DNA from: Anabaena sp. WA102
Lineage (GTDB): Bacteria; Cyanobacteriota; Cyanobacteriia; Cyanobacteriales; Nostocaceae
Length of the DNA stretch: 64,000 nt
Direction of reading: 5' to 3'
NCBI RefSeq assembly: GCF_001277295.1
Contig: NZ_CP011456.1
Location: 3,174,001-3,238,000 of the forward strand
Shown here: one piece after another, positions 34,256-42,914 of the stretch
How the letters are laid out: each line of letters starts with the position of its first letter
How positions within the stretch are numbered: position 1 is the first letter of the stretch
Position numbers and translations under genes: made by a program
Notes under the pieces: model-generated
What the model saw: only the letters and a program-made list of their open reading frames with translations
Told to the model about the DNA's origin: nothing
The model's database searches: none

Positions 34256-34732
34256 ATGAGCAACATTCCCCAAATTGGCCAACCTGCACCGGATTTTTCT
34301 ACCCCTGACCAAAACAATAATCTAGTGAATCTCGCTGATATAAATCAGTGGCTAGTCCTCTATTTTTATCCTAAAGATAATACACCTGGTTGCACTACAG
34401 AAGCTCAAGATTTTACAGAATTATCCTCAGAATTTACCACAGCAGGCGCAAAAATCATCGGTGTTAGTCCAGATTCTGCAACCTCCCATTGTAAATTCAT
34501 AGACAAATATGATTTATCAATTACCCTATTAACTGATTCTGAACATCAATTAATAGAAGCCTATGGTGCATGGCGTTTAAAGAAGTTTATGGGTAAAGAA
34601 TATATGGGGGTTGCTCGTTCAACTTTCTTGATTTCACCTGATAAAATTATTGCCTACATTTGGCCTAATGTCAAAACAAAAGGTCATGCTGAATCTGTAC
34701 TCAAGAAAATCCAGGAATTAGCTGCTAATTAA
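34256..34732 (+). CDS. bcp: Peroxiredoxin, PrxQ/BCP type
   Basis: 158 residues. YPKDNTPGCTTEAQDF holds the peroxidatic Cys46. The position used as resolving cysteine in E. coli BCP, five residues later, is Gln51, so this copy must use another thiol (Cys79 is the only other one) or work as a 1-Cys enzyme. It reduces peroxides with thioredoxin. It is 46 bases after rnz on the same strand, so co-transcription is likely. Confidence 0.94.
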   Translation: MSNIPQIGQPAPDFSTPDQNNNLVNLADINQWLVLYFYPKDNTPGCTTEAQDFTELSSEFTTAGAKIIGVSPDSATSHCKFIDKYDLSITLLTDSEHQLIEAYGAWRLKKFMGKEYMGVARSTFLISPDKIIAYIWPNVKTKGHAESVLKKIQELAAN

Positions 34733-34738
34733 ACTTTT

Positions 34739-34826
34739 ATAAGAGCATCCGGTAAGCGTAAAGCTCAGTGTCTTTAGACCTGAGATATAAGGGACACGAG
34801 GGATTTTAATCCCTGTGGTATGTTAC
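34739..34826 (+). mobile_element. IS200/IS605-like right-end remnant
   Basis: AAGAGCATCCGGTAAGCGTA, then TCTTTAGACCTGAGA, the palindrome AGGGATTTTAATCCCT (34799-34814) and TGTGGTATGTTAC. A homologous arrangement is on the minus strand at about 62275-62070, where the palindrome arms differ but still pair (GCGGTTTTAACCGC). The pattern resembles tnpB-associated right ends, but no transposase is present. Confidence 0.4.
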
Positions 34827-34936
34827 AATCAAATTGTGAGTAAGAACAAAAAAACATCTATGTGTTGAAGCATCCTAGTACGGAGAAATCCCGGCTCATA
34901 AGAAACAACGGTTAGGTTCAAGTCCTAACAGCAGTA

Positions 34937-35051
34937 TTCATCTCGTTCCCAGTCTCTGGCTGGGAATGAATTCTAGAAGGCTCTGCCTTCAATAATATTA
35001 GAGGCAGAGCCTCATCAATTGCATTCCTAGTCAGAGACTAGGAACGAGATA
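34937..35051. repeat. Nested palindromic repeat, second copy
   Basis: A reverse-orientation counterpart of 22130-22255, bounded by ATCTCGTTCC and GGAACGAGAT, with internal GGCTCTGCC/GGCAGAGCC arms. It lies just upstream of the HsdR-N-like gene. Confidence 0.75.
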
Positions 35052-35095
35052 TTCTCACCTTATACAATAGGAATATCAATTCCATTATTTGTATT

Positions 35096-35722
35096 ATGGT
35101 TCAATTCATCCAAGCGCAAAATATAGGCATTGCCTATTTAGAGGCAAGATTTGATCTAGAACAAACCGACAATGAAGGATTCTTCACTGAATGGTTAGAA
35201 AATTTGCCAGAAATCTCTGATTTAGAAAAACAATATTTAGACAGAGTAAAATTGCATTTTCTCCGCTTGGTTAAACATCCTCCTTTATCGGAAGAAACAG
35301 TAAAGTTAGTAGTTTTATCTCCCTTACTCAGTTTAGCTGGATTTTATGATGAACCTTTCTTGATTAGAAGTGAATCATCAATAGAAATTGCCGTCGAAGA
35401 TCAAGAAGAAGTTATCAGAGGCAGAATTGATGTTTTAGTTATCCAGCAACAATTATGGTTATTGGTAATAGAGTCGAAAAAACCTACTTTTTCCCTGTTA
35501 GAAGCCATACCTCAAGCACTTACTTATATGCTGGCTAATCCTCAACCTACAAAACCCGTGTTTGGATTAGTAATGAATGGCAGTGATTTTATTTTTCTTA
35601 AACTTTCTCAAATCAATCAACCTCAATATGCTTTGTCTGATCAATTTACACTTTTGAAGCGAGAAAACGAACTTTATCAAGTTTTCCGAATCTTAAAAAA
35701 ACTAGGTCAAATTTTGAATTAA
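35096..35722 (+). CDS. HsdR N-terminal-like nuclease domain protein
   Basis: 208 residues. The core GRIDVLVIQQQLWLLVIESK (Asp112, Glu126, Lys128) is a PD-(D/E)xK nuclease signature, followed by EAIPQALTYM with the QxxxY-like helix of type I restriction R subunits. No helicase, HsdM or HsdS genes are adjacent, so it is a stand-alone domain, common in cyanobacteria, with unknown role. Its TAA stop (35720-35722) is shared with the left end of a family A element. Confidence 0.8.
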   Translation: MVQFIQAQNIGIAYLEARFDLEQTDNEGFFTEWLENLPEISDLEKQYLDRVKLHFLRLVKHPPLSEETVKLVVLSPLLSLAGFYDEPFLIRSESSIEIAVEDQEEVIRGRIDVLVIQQQLWLLVIESKKPTFSLLEAIPQALTYMLANPQPTKPVFGLVMNGSDFIFLKLSQINQPQYALSDQFTLLKRENELYQVFRILKKLGQILN

Positions 35723-35849
35723 GTAGGTGAACACAATAAAACCAAACTGTGTAAAGAAACGTAAAATCGCCCAAACCCTCTTCACTCTTGCCTCTTGCCT
35801 CTTGCCTTTTGCCTTGCCATAACGACAATTTTCAACGCCAACCTACTTA
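35720..35849. mobile_element. Family A miniature element, copy 5
   Basis: TAAGTAGGT (35720-35728) and ACCTACTTA (35841-35849) with the standard interior. It supplies the stop codon of the preceding gene and ends 14 bases before the next start codon. Confidence 0.85.
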
Positions 35850-35863
35850 ATCGTCAATTAATT

Positions 35864-37180
35864 ATGTCCAGTCGTCCTATCTACCTCGATTGTCATGCTA
35901 CTACCCCCGTTGATGAAAGGGTAATGGCTGCTATGATTCCCTATTTTACAGAAAAGTTTGGTAATGCGGCTAGTATTAGTCATGTTTATGGTTGGGAATC
36001 TGAAGCTGCTGTTAAACAAACACGGGAAATTTTAGCAGACGCAATTAATGCGACACCCGAAGAAATTGTTTTTACCAGCGGTGCAACGGAAGCAAATAAT
36101 CTAGCTATTAAAGGTATTGCTGAAGCTTATTTCCCAAAAGGTCAACACATTGTAACTATTAATACGGAACATAAAGCAGTTTTAGATCCTTGCGAATATT
36201 TAAAAAGTCTTGGTTTTGATATTACAATTTTGCCAGTAAAAAAAGATGGATTAATTGACTTAAATCAGTTAGAAAAAGCCTTGCGTGATGATACAATTTT
36301 AGTATCTGTGATGGCTGCAAATAATGAAATTGGGGTTTTACAACCAATAGCCGAAATTGGGGCAATGTGCCATCAACGGCAAATTATTTTTCACACAGAC
36401 GCAGCCCAAGCTATTGGTAAAATCCCTTTAGATGTGGAAGCGATGAATATTGATTTAATGTCTCTTACAGCCCATAAAGTCTATGGACCGAAGGGAATTG
36501 GGGCTTTATATGTTCGCAGACGTAATCCCAGAGTGAAACTTGCTTCCCAACAACATGGGGGAGGACATGAAAGAGGAATGCGTTCTGGGACATTATATAC
36601 ACCGCAAATTGTCGGTTTTGGTAAAGCTGTAGAAATTGCCATAACCGAACAAGAAACAGAAAATCAACGGTTAACAGTATTAAGAGAAAGATTGTGGCAA
36701 CAGTTATCTATTGTAGAGGGAATTTATATAAATGGAGATCCTCAAAAACGATTAGCAGGAAATTTAAATATTAGTGTGGAAGGTGTAGATGGTGCGGCAC
36801 TTTCTTTAGGGTTACAATCAGTCGTGGCTGTGTCTTCTGGTTCTGCTTGTTCTTCTAATAATATTGCCCCTTCCTATGTGTTGAAAGCCTTGGGACATTC
36901 AGATCAATTAGCTTATGCTTCGGTGCGATTTGGGATTGGGAGATTTAATACAGTTGAGGAAATTGATCAAGTTGCCCCAACAGGTAATTTCTACTGTGCA
37001 AGGTTTAAGAAGCGCGTCAGTAATGAGGGTTTGCTGAAAAGGTTTTGTGAATGTAGGGGCAACCCTCCTGTGGTTGCCTACAGCGATTTCCAATCATATA
37101 ATATAAGGTACATCTTAGCCCCCTCATCGCACCCCCCTAAATCCCCCCGCAGCGGGGGGAAGAAAAGGATAAGCTTTTGA
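35864..37180 (+). CDS. Cysteine desulfurase (IscS/NifS type), frameshifted C terminus
   Basis: 438 residues from the ATG at 35864 (MSSRPIYLDCHATTPVDERV); about 390 is usual. The PLP lysine lies in SLTAHKVYGPKG and the catalytic cysteine in SSGSACSSNN. It transfers cysteine sulfur to Fe-S clusters and thio-cofactors. After EEIDQVA the annotated frame becomes repeat-derived. With one C fewer in the CCCC run at 36975-36978 the sequence continues QQVISTVQGLR, the normal end, stopping at 37035-37037. The shift is either a real +1 mutation or a sequence error. The last fifty residues come from dispersed repeats. Confidence 0.9.
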   Translation: MSSRPIYLDCHATTPVDERVMAAMIPYFTEKFGNAASISHVYGWESEAAVKQTREILADAINATPEEIVFTSGATEANNLAIKGIAEAYFPKGQHIVTINTEHKAVLDPCEYLKSLGFDITILPVKKDGLIDLNQLEKALRDDTILVSVMAANNEIGVLQPIAEIGAMCHQRQIIFHTDAAQAIGKIPLDVEAMNIDLMSLTAHKVYGPKGIGALYVRRRNPRVKLASQQHGGGHERGMRSGTLYTPQIVGFGKAVEIAITEQETENQRLTVLRERLWQQLSIVEGIYINGDPQKRLAGNLNISVEGVDGAALSLGLQSVVAVSSGSACSSNNIAPSYVLKALGHSDQLAYASVRFGIGRFNTVEEIDQVAPTGNFYCARFKKRVSNEGLLKRFCECRGNPPVVAYSDFQSYNIRYILAPSSHPPKSPRSGGKKRISF

Positions 37181-37279
37181 TACTGGAGGGGGTTGGGGGT
37201 GGGGTTCTTGTTCCGGGTTTGATGACAATTTGCTGTAAATCGAATGGGGCAAGCACGGGGGCATTGCCCCTATGGAAAA
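37038..37279. repeat. Dispersed repeats after the cysteine desulfurase
   Basis: The segment 37075-37250 is an inverted copy of the element at 21993-22100 (TATAAGGTACATCTTAGCCC and TTCTTGTTCCGGGTTTGATG shared). It has an extra block containing CCCCCCTAAATCCCCCCGCA with its own palindrome inserted in it. Confidence 0.7.
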
Positions 37280-38431
37280 CTAATTATTAGAGATCATTGT
37301 TCCTAGTGCAGCTATCAACTTATCTACACTTTCAGGACGGCTATTAAAACCCATTAAACCTACACGCCAAACTTTACCGGCAAGTTCACCTAAACCGCCG
37401 CCAATCTCAATATTATGCTCAATTAATAACTGCCTAGCAACTGATTTACCATTTACTCCTTCGGGAATACAAACAGTGGTTAAAGTTGGTAATCTGTATT
37501 CTTTTTCAACGTGCATTTTTAAACCCATGTCTTCCAATCCTTCCCACAGATATTCGACATTTTTTTGGTGACGTTGCCAACAACTAGCTAAACCTTCTTC
37601 TGCCACTAAACGTAGAGCTTCCCGTAATCCATAGTATAGGTTAATTGGTGCAGTGTGGTGATATGTGCGATCGCTCCCCCAATATTTCCCCAACAATGTC
37701 ATATCTAAATACCAGTTTGCCACCTTAGATTGACGCTTCTGTAGCTTCTCCATTGCCCGCCCACTCATGGTAAACGGTGACGCACCTGGAGAACAACCCA
37801 GCCCTTTTTGACTACAGCTATAAGCCAAATCAACGCCCCATTCATCCAAAAATATGGGAACACCACCTAAACTGGTAACAGTATCTACTAACAACAATGT
37901 GCCATGTTGACGACACAACTCACCCACACCATCCAAAGGTTGACGTGCGCCGGTGGAAGTTTCGGCATGAACTAAAGCCAAAATTGCCGGTTTATGGGTA
38001 GCAACTGCGGCACTGATTTCCTCTAAATTGAAAACTTGTCCCCAGGGTTTAGTAATAGTTCGCACATCTGCCCCATATCTACCCGCCATATCTACCAAGC
38101 GATTACCAAAATAACCAGCTACCCCAATTAATACGACATCACCCGGTTCTACAGAATTAGCTAACGTGGCTTCCATAGCGGCTGTACCCGTGCCACTGAC
38201 AGCAATAGTATGGGGGTTTTCTGTTTGCCATGCGTAACGCAACAGAGATTGAATCTCATCCATGAGGTTTAAAAAAGCCGGATCTAAATGCCCTACAGGT
38301 GTGGTATTCATCGCCTGTAATATGGCTGGATGGACGTTAGAAGGACCTGGACCCAATAGGAGACGGTGGGGAATATTTAGAGGTTCAAGTCCTAACCGCT
38401 GACTGTCGTTAATGGAAATGGTAGATGTCAT
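37280..38431 (-). CDS. Alanine-glyoxylate/serine-pyruvate type aminotransferase
   Basis: 383 residues. Class V PLP aminotransferase: LLLGPGPSNVHPAILQAM start, SGTGTAAMEATLAN, LLVDTVTSLGGVPI and the PLP lysine in CSQKGLGCSPG. The family transaminates glyoxylate with alanine or serine and works in photorespiratory glycine formation in cyanobacteria. It is monocistronic in the leftward direction and convergent with the cysteine desulfurase gene. Confidence 0.92.
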   Translation of the reverse strand: MTSTISINDSQRLGLEPLNIPHRLLLGPGPSNVHPAILQAMNTTPVGHLDPAFLNLMDEIQSLLRYAWQTENPHTIAVSGTGTAAMEATLANSVEPGDVVLIGVAGYFGNRLVDMAGRYGADVRTITKPWGQVFNLEEISAAVATHKPAILALVHAETSTGARQPLDGVGELCRQHGTLLLVDTVTSLGGVPIFLDEWGVDLAYSCSQKGLGCSPGASPFTMSGRAMEKLQKRQSKVANWYLDMTLLGKYWGSDRTYHHTAPINLYYGLREALRLVAEEGLASCWQRHQKNVEYLWEGLEDMGLKMHVEKEYRLPTLTTVCIPEGVNGKSVARQLLIEHNIEIGGGLGELAGKVWRVGLMGFNSRPESVDKLIAALGTMISNN

Positions 38432-39054
38432 AAACTTAATTTATCTGAGATTAAATGGGAATCAATCGCATGATATAGCGGTATGTAGTCAATGTATATG
38501 CCGAAGTGCGACTAATTAATCAAACATCATATTTTTTCCGCACCATTCAAATATAGCGGCATCTAAGTAGGGCTTGCTGAATAAGTTGTCTGTGAGGGCT
38601 AGAAGTATGACTAACCCCACGCTACGCCTGATGCCTCCGGCTCCCGCAGGCATACGGCACACTACGTGAACGCTATCAGGAGGTAGGGGCGCAGGGCCTG
38701 CGCCCACTCAGGAGTATGGCTAACGCCACGCTATGCTATCAGCAAACCCTAAGTAGGTGAACACCAAAAAATAAATTACCCAATTTTGTGGGATGGGCAT
38801 ACTATGGCTAACGCCACGCTACGCTATCGACAAGCTCAGCACAAGTCCTGCCCGTCCTTGATGATTAGCAGGCAATTCGTCCCGCACCACAAGAAATTTT
38901 TGGGTATTTTTTTAATTGGAAGTCCCTAAGTAGGTGAACACAATAAAACCAAACTGTGTAAAGAAACGTAAAATCACTCAAAACTCTCTTCCTGTTCCCT
39001 GTTCCCTGTTCCCTGTTCCCTGCCCTCACAGGCAACTTTTTCAGCAAACCCTAC
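38432..39054. repeat. Spacer built of nested dispersed repeats
   Basis: No gene. From 38567 a segment starting AAGTAGGGCTTGCTGAATAA encloses small TGGCTAACGCCACGCT repeats and the GC-rich palindrome (38687-38705), and ends CAGCAAACCC near 38755. Next are a family C copy (38761-38927) and family A-like copy 6 (38927-39057), directly abutting each other. Confidence 0.8.
38761..38927. mobile_element. Family C element, long variant
   Basis: ACACCAAAAAATAAATTACC on the left to TTTTTTTAATTGGAAGTCCC on the right. A copy differing at only a few bases lies at 59953-60119, with the same internal GACAAGCTCAGCACAAGTCC. Confidence 0.75.
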
Positions 39055-39057
39055 TTA
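38927..39057. mobile_element. Family A-like element, copy 6
   Basis: TAAGTAGGT (38927-38935) and ACCCTACTTA (39048-39057) with a TGTTCCC tandem inside. The right end supplies the mutM stop codon. Confidence 0.8.
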
Positions 39058-39894
39058 ACTTTGACATTGAGAACAGAAATGACTAGAACGCCCACCTAAC
39101 TTAATTCGCCCGATCACATTACCACAAACCTTACAAGGTTCTCCAGTGCGGTTATAAACCCAGGCTTCACCGCCATAATTACCGTTAACACCTTTAACAC
39201 TCAAGAAATTACTAAAAGTCGTTCCACCTACCGCAATACTCGCTGATAAAACTTGAATAATTGCCGTTCGTAAAAGTTCAATTTGGGGAAGTTGTAATTC
39301 TGTACAGAGAGTAGTTGGTAAAATCCCACTTTTAAATAAAGCTTCATCTGCATAAATATTACCTAATCCTGCCACCATTGACTGATCTAATAATCCAGTT
39401 TTAATAGGACGACGGGATTTTTTTAATTTATCGGCAAAATACGCCACAGTGAACTCTGGGGAAAAGGGGTCAACTGCCAATTTTGCCAAACCTGTAATAA
39501 TACTTTCTACAGCTACATCACCAGGAACATACCACATTTGCCCGAAGGTGCGCTGGTCAACAAAGCGTAATTCTTGCTTTTCCCCAAAAAATAACCTGAC
39601 TCTGGTGTGTTTGTGTAAAGGTTGATCTTGGGTTAACCAAAGTAACTGACCGGTCATGCGGAGGTGAACTCCTAAATAACTGGGAGAAGATGAGGAAAGT
39701 TCAGCTAAGAGATATTTACCACGACGATGCCAGGTAGCAATAGTATTCCCTTTAACTTTATCAATAAATTCATCAACAGAAAACGGGTAGGCAATGGTAC
39801 GTTGTAGCAACACATCCCCTCCCGTCACTTCTTGACTCAGGGTTAATTGATTCAAACCCCGGCGGACTGTTTCAACTTCAGGCAGTTCAGGCAT
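39055..39894 (-). CDS. mutM: Formamidopyrimidine-DNA glycosylase
   Basis: 279 residues. It begins with the catalytic PELPEVETVRRGL (Pro2 nucleophile and Glu3), contains the helix-two-turn-helix DQSMVAGLGNIYADEALF, and ends with the zinc finger CKVCG...FCSQC. It removes 8-oxoguanine and formamidopyrimidines. The stop codon overlaps the end of a family A-like element, three residues after the last zinc ligand region. Confidence 0.97.
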   Translation of the reverse strand: MPELPEVETVRRGLNQLTLSQEVTGGDVLLQRTIAYPFSVDEFIDKVKGNTIATWHRRGKYLLAELSSSSPSYLGVHLRMTGQLLWLTQDQPLHKHTRVRLFFGEKQELRFVDQRTFGQMWYVPGDVAVESIITGLAKLAVDPFSPEFTVAYFADKLKKSRRPIKTGLLDQSMVAGLGNIYADEALFKSGILPTTLCTELQLPQIELLRTAIIQVLSASIAVGGTTFSNFLSVKGVNGNYGGEAWVYNRTGEPCKVCGNVIGRIKLGGRSSHFCSQCQS

Positions 39895-40011
39895 TCAAGC
39901 AAATAATATTTTTAGGGGAAGGTATGGTCAAACAGAGGAAATTGATCAAGCTGTTGACGTTGATATCTCCTCCTATTATTCCATTAAACAATCCCCTTGA
40001 TGCTTGACTAT

Positions 40012-40227
40012 TTATTTGGCTGCGGCTTTGGGTTTAGGTGCTTCCACCTCAATTAATTCATCTACAGCAAAGTTGTTGGTGTTGAGATCAGAGTAGTTAA
40101 CTTTGTCAAAGCGAACAATTACAGGGTATTTAATCCCGCTTTTGTCAACAGAAACCACTGTACCAAGATCCTGAAACCAGTAGGACTCAGGGCGGAGAAC
40201 ACGTACTTTAGAACCACGTTGAACCAT
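40012..40227 (-). CDS. psaE: Photosystem I subunit IV
   Basis: 71 residues, normal length. MVQRGSKVRVLRPESYWFQD and VIVRFDKVNYSDLNTNNFA are diagnostic. PsaE is a stromal (cytoplasmic) SH3-like subunit that helps ferredoxin docking. The tail is Lys/Ala-rich (APKPKAAAK). It is probably monocistronic. Confidence 0.98.
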   Translation of the reverse strand: MVQRGSKVRVLRPESYWFQDLGTVVSVDKSGIKYPVIVRFDKVNYSDLNTNNFAVDELIEVEAPKPKAAAK

Positions 40228-40440
40228 GATGGATCTTCCCTTTTGAAGTATGAATTGCCGTTAAAGTAGGGCTGATTGTTTTCACTCTACAACCTCAAGG
40301 TATTTGCTTGTGGTTTTGTTAAGTTATTTGTCAAATTGCTGGGTTTTCATGGGTAATGAGTTGTTAATCTTCTCTTTGACTTCTTGACAAACTACCCATA
40401 ATAGGGTAAGTTCATTCCCAAACACTCCTGGCAAAATGTT

Positions 40441-41025
40441 CTATGTCTTACTTAATACAAAAACACTACCTTCGTTCCCCCTACCTATACGGAGATCATT
40501 ATCTATATAAGTAATATCTAGCCAACCTTGTTGTTGTTCACTTTGAATGGGAAAATCAAAAGCGGTAAATTTTTTGCCTAATTCAATTTGTTGGATGAAG
40601 TTTCCCGGTGTCGTATAGCCAATTAGGCTTTGTAAACCAATTATAGAACGCTGGAATTTTACTTGCACACGCTGTTGGGATACTGGTTCAAATTTAGCAG
40701 CAACGCTAACTACTCCTGCGAACAAAGGAATGCCATAAATCTCAGCTATGTTATAAACACTGTTGCTTTCTACCCGAATACATTGGTAAATTTGACCAAG
40801 TTTACAAAAGGGTAAACGATCTATGTTTAATAAGGCTTTGCTTGTGGTGTATAGTAGTCGCCAGTCACCTTCTAGTAAATTACTAGCTGCTAATGGTCGT
40901 GGCGTGGGATTAAAGTCTTCTAGGTTGGCGATCGCTGCTAAAATAGCTTGTTGTTGTGGCTGACTTGCTAATAAACCGCGATTAGTGCCAACAATTAGAT
41001 CAATAAGAGTTGATTTGCCTATCAT
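40441..41025 (-). CDS. PAP/fibrillin family protein
   Basis: 194 residues from the ATG complementary to 41023-41025; an ATG five codons upstream is possible. The fold is recognised from LEDFNPTPRPLAASNLLEGD, WRLLYTTSKALLNIDRLPF and the C-terminal LDITYIDNDLRIGRGNEGSV. Plastid-lipid-associated proteins bind plastoglobule or thylakoid lipids. Cyanobacterial members take part in thylakoid maintenance and stress response; the exact role is unknown. Confidence 0.88.
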   Translation of the reverse strand: MIGKSTLIDLIVGTNRGLLASQPQQQAILAAIANLEDFNPTPRPLAASNLLEGDWRLLYTTSKALLNIDRLPFCKLGQIYQCIRVESNSVYNIAEIYGIPLFAGVVSVAAKFEPVSQQRVQVKFQRSIIGLQSLIGYTTPGNFIQQIELGKKFTAFDFPIQSEQQQGWLDITYIDNDLRIGRGNEGSVFVLSKT

Positions 41026-41271
41026 TACCCAATGCCTCAAGAGAGTTTACATGATGAAATAGCATTAATAAAATATTAATGTTCTTTGTCTATAACCAGA
41101 CAATTCATGAATAATGCCTTTTTGACTACCGTTCGGTAATTAAATGAAAATTTTCTTTGATTCGGATTCAGCAGTTAAAGACCTGTATGAAGGAATAAAT
41201 TAACTCGTATCAAGTCAGTATGATAGACTCTTAGTGTCTAGTTATATAAACCCTCGTGTGTGATTGTTAAT

Positions 41272-41511
41272 ATGTTAGATTCTCCCCTCCGTGAAGCCCC
41301 CCGAAATCAGCGAGCATCAGTTATTCCCTTAAAACAAGAGTCCTCTATGTTGGACTGGTTGCGGCTGAGTGGCAGATTGATAGCCCGTGATATCCATGAC
41401 ACCGACTCGCGGGAAGATGTAGAAGTAATATCCGATTTTCTGGGCGCAGACGACGGAATTGGTGATATTGATTATGATGATGACGATGATACACCTGTTG
41501 ATGATGACTAG
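41272..41511 (+). CDS. DUF3134 family protein
   Basis: 79 residues from the ATG at 41272 (a GTG four codons upstream is less likely). It begins MLDSPLREAPRNQRASVIPL, has LDWLRLSGRLIARD, and ends in a very acidic tail of repeated Asp. The family is restricted to cyanobacteria and has no known function. Divergent from the PAP/fibrillin gene. Confidence 0.85.
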   Translation: MLDSPLREAPRNQRASVIPLKQESSMLDWLRLSGRLIARDIHDTDSREDVEVISDFLGADDGIGDIDYDDDDDTPVDDD

Positions 41512-41682
41512 CACCGCAGGGCGGAAGTCAAAAATCAAAAGTCAAAAGTAATATTAAGCAAGCTTTTTGGCGATTGAGAATGGTTAGTTTATTGAGGCGG
41601 TGCTGTACTAGTTCCCAAAATACTGCGAACTATCAGCTAAAAACAGTCTCTATGGTTTTATTTAGGTTTTTTAAAGTGTGGA
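41512..41682. other. Spacer before mraY
   Basis: Contains a CACCGCAGGGCGGAAGTCAA repeat (41511-41610) ending GGCGGTGCTGTACTAG, also seen near 8269 and 24120. No gene. Confidence 0.6.
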
Positions 41683-41700
41683 GTGAAGGGAATTTTTTTT

Positions 41701-42801
41701 GTGGACGCTAAATTATCTCCTAACCAAAGTTTGAATTTTTCGGGAATTGGCTTGGCTTCCTTGCTGGCCTTGGTACTGAGTGCAACAGCCTTGATTTTCG
41801 ATAGCATGGGGCATAGAACCCCTTGGTATCCTATTTCCCTCACCCTACCTTTTTTATTGACTGCTGTGGGTGTGACAATTCTGGGACAGTGGGTGATTCC
41901 TCTGTTACAAAGGCTGAAAACGGGGCAGATTATCCGGGAAGATGGACCCCAGGCACATCTCAAAAAGGCAGGAACACCAACTATGGGAGGTATATTTTTT
42001 ATCCCTGTAGCGGTGATAATTGCTTGTATATTGGCGGATTTTTCTGAAAATGTCCTGGCGGTTTCGGCTTTAACTCTCAGCTACGGTTTCATTGGTTGGA
42101 TAGACGACTGGCAAATTTTACGTCGGAAGTCTAACAAGGGAATTTCTCCGAAGATGAAGTTAGCTTTGCAAGTTATCTTTGGGGCTGTATTTTGCGCCTG
42201 GTTGATGTTTAAAGGTGACTTTAGTATAACTAATATCCATTTACCTTGGGTGGGTTTATCCTTACCTTTGGGACTGTTGTTCTGGCCTGTAGCCGGATTT
42301 GTCCTGGTTGCAGAGAGCAATGCTACTAATTTAACAGATGGGATTGATGGTTTAGCAGCGGGAACAGTGGCGATCGCTATTTTCGCATTAGGTGTGATCA
42401 TTGCGCCAACTTCCCCCGACTTAATGGTTTTTTGTGCTGCTGTCAGCGGTAGTTGCTTAGGCTTTTTAGCCTATAACCGCAACCCGGCTAGTGTTTTCAT
42501 GGGTGACACCGGTTCTTTAGCCCTGGGTGGCGCTTTAGCTGCGGTTGCACTGTTAACAAATAGCTTGGTGGCTCTGTTTATCCTGAGTGGTATCTTCTTT
42601 GTGGAAACCCTCTCTGTGATGGCACAAGTTGGTTATTATAAAGCTACAAAAGGACCAGATGGCAAAGGTAAGCGATTATTTAAAATGGCTCCTTTACATC
42701 ATCATTTAGAATTAACTGGTTGGTCAGAATTGCAAGTAGTGGCTGTATTTTACATTATCGCTGCTTTTCTAGCTTCCGTTTGTATTATGTCCATAAAATA
42801 A
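41701..42801 (+). CDS. mraY: Phospho-MurNAc-pentapeptide transferase MraY
   Basis: 366 residues from the GTG at 41701 (MDAKLSPNQSLNF), preferred to a GTG at 41683 because GAAGGGA is well spaced before it. About ten membrane helices, with active-site motifs GWIDDWQ, NATNLTDGIDGLAAG and the C-terminal APLHHHLELTGW. MraY transfers phospho-MurNAc-pentapeptide to undecaprenyl phosphate, making lipid I. It is not next to other mur genes. An intrinsic terminator follows. Confidence 0.96.
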   Translation: MDAKLSPNQSLNFSGIGLASLLALVLSATALIFDSMGHRTPWYPISLTLPFLLTAVGVTILGQWVIPLLQRLKTGQIIREDGPQAHLKKAGTPTMGGIFFIPVAVIIACILADFSENVLAVSALTLSYGFIGWIDDWQILRRKSNKGISPKMKLALQVIFGAVFCAWLMFKGDFSITNIHLPWVGLSLPLGLLFWPVAGFVLVAESNATNLTDGIDGLAAGTVAIAIFALGVIIAPTSPDLMVFCAAVSGSCLGFLAYNRNPASVFMGDTGSLALGGALAAVALLTNSLVALFILSGIFFVETLSVMAQVGYYKATKGPDGKGKRLFKMAPLHHHLELTGWSELQVVAVFYIIAAFLASVCIMSIK

Positions 42802-42828
42802 TCAGTTTTGTTTTAAAAATAAAAATTC

Positions 42829-42857
42829 ACAACCTCCAAATTTGGGGGTTGTTTTTG
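42829..42857 (+). terminator. Intrinsic terminator of mraY
   Basis: ACAACCTCCAAA (42829-42840) pairs with TTTGGGGGTTGT (42841-42852), with one G-U pair, followed by a T-run. It is 27 bases after the mraY stop. Confidence 0.85.
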
Positions 42858-42914
42858 TTTTGAGATTGGGGGGTAGAAACAGTTTGATAATTTCTACCCA
42901 TAACTATCCATATA

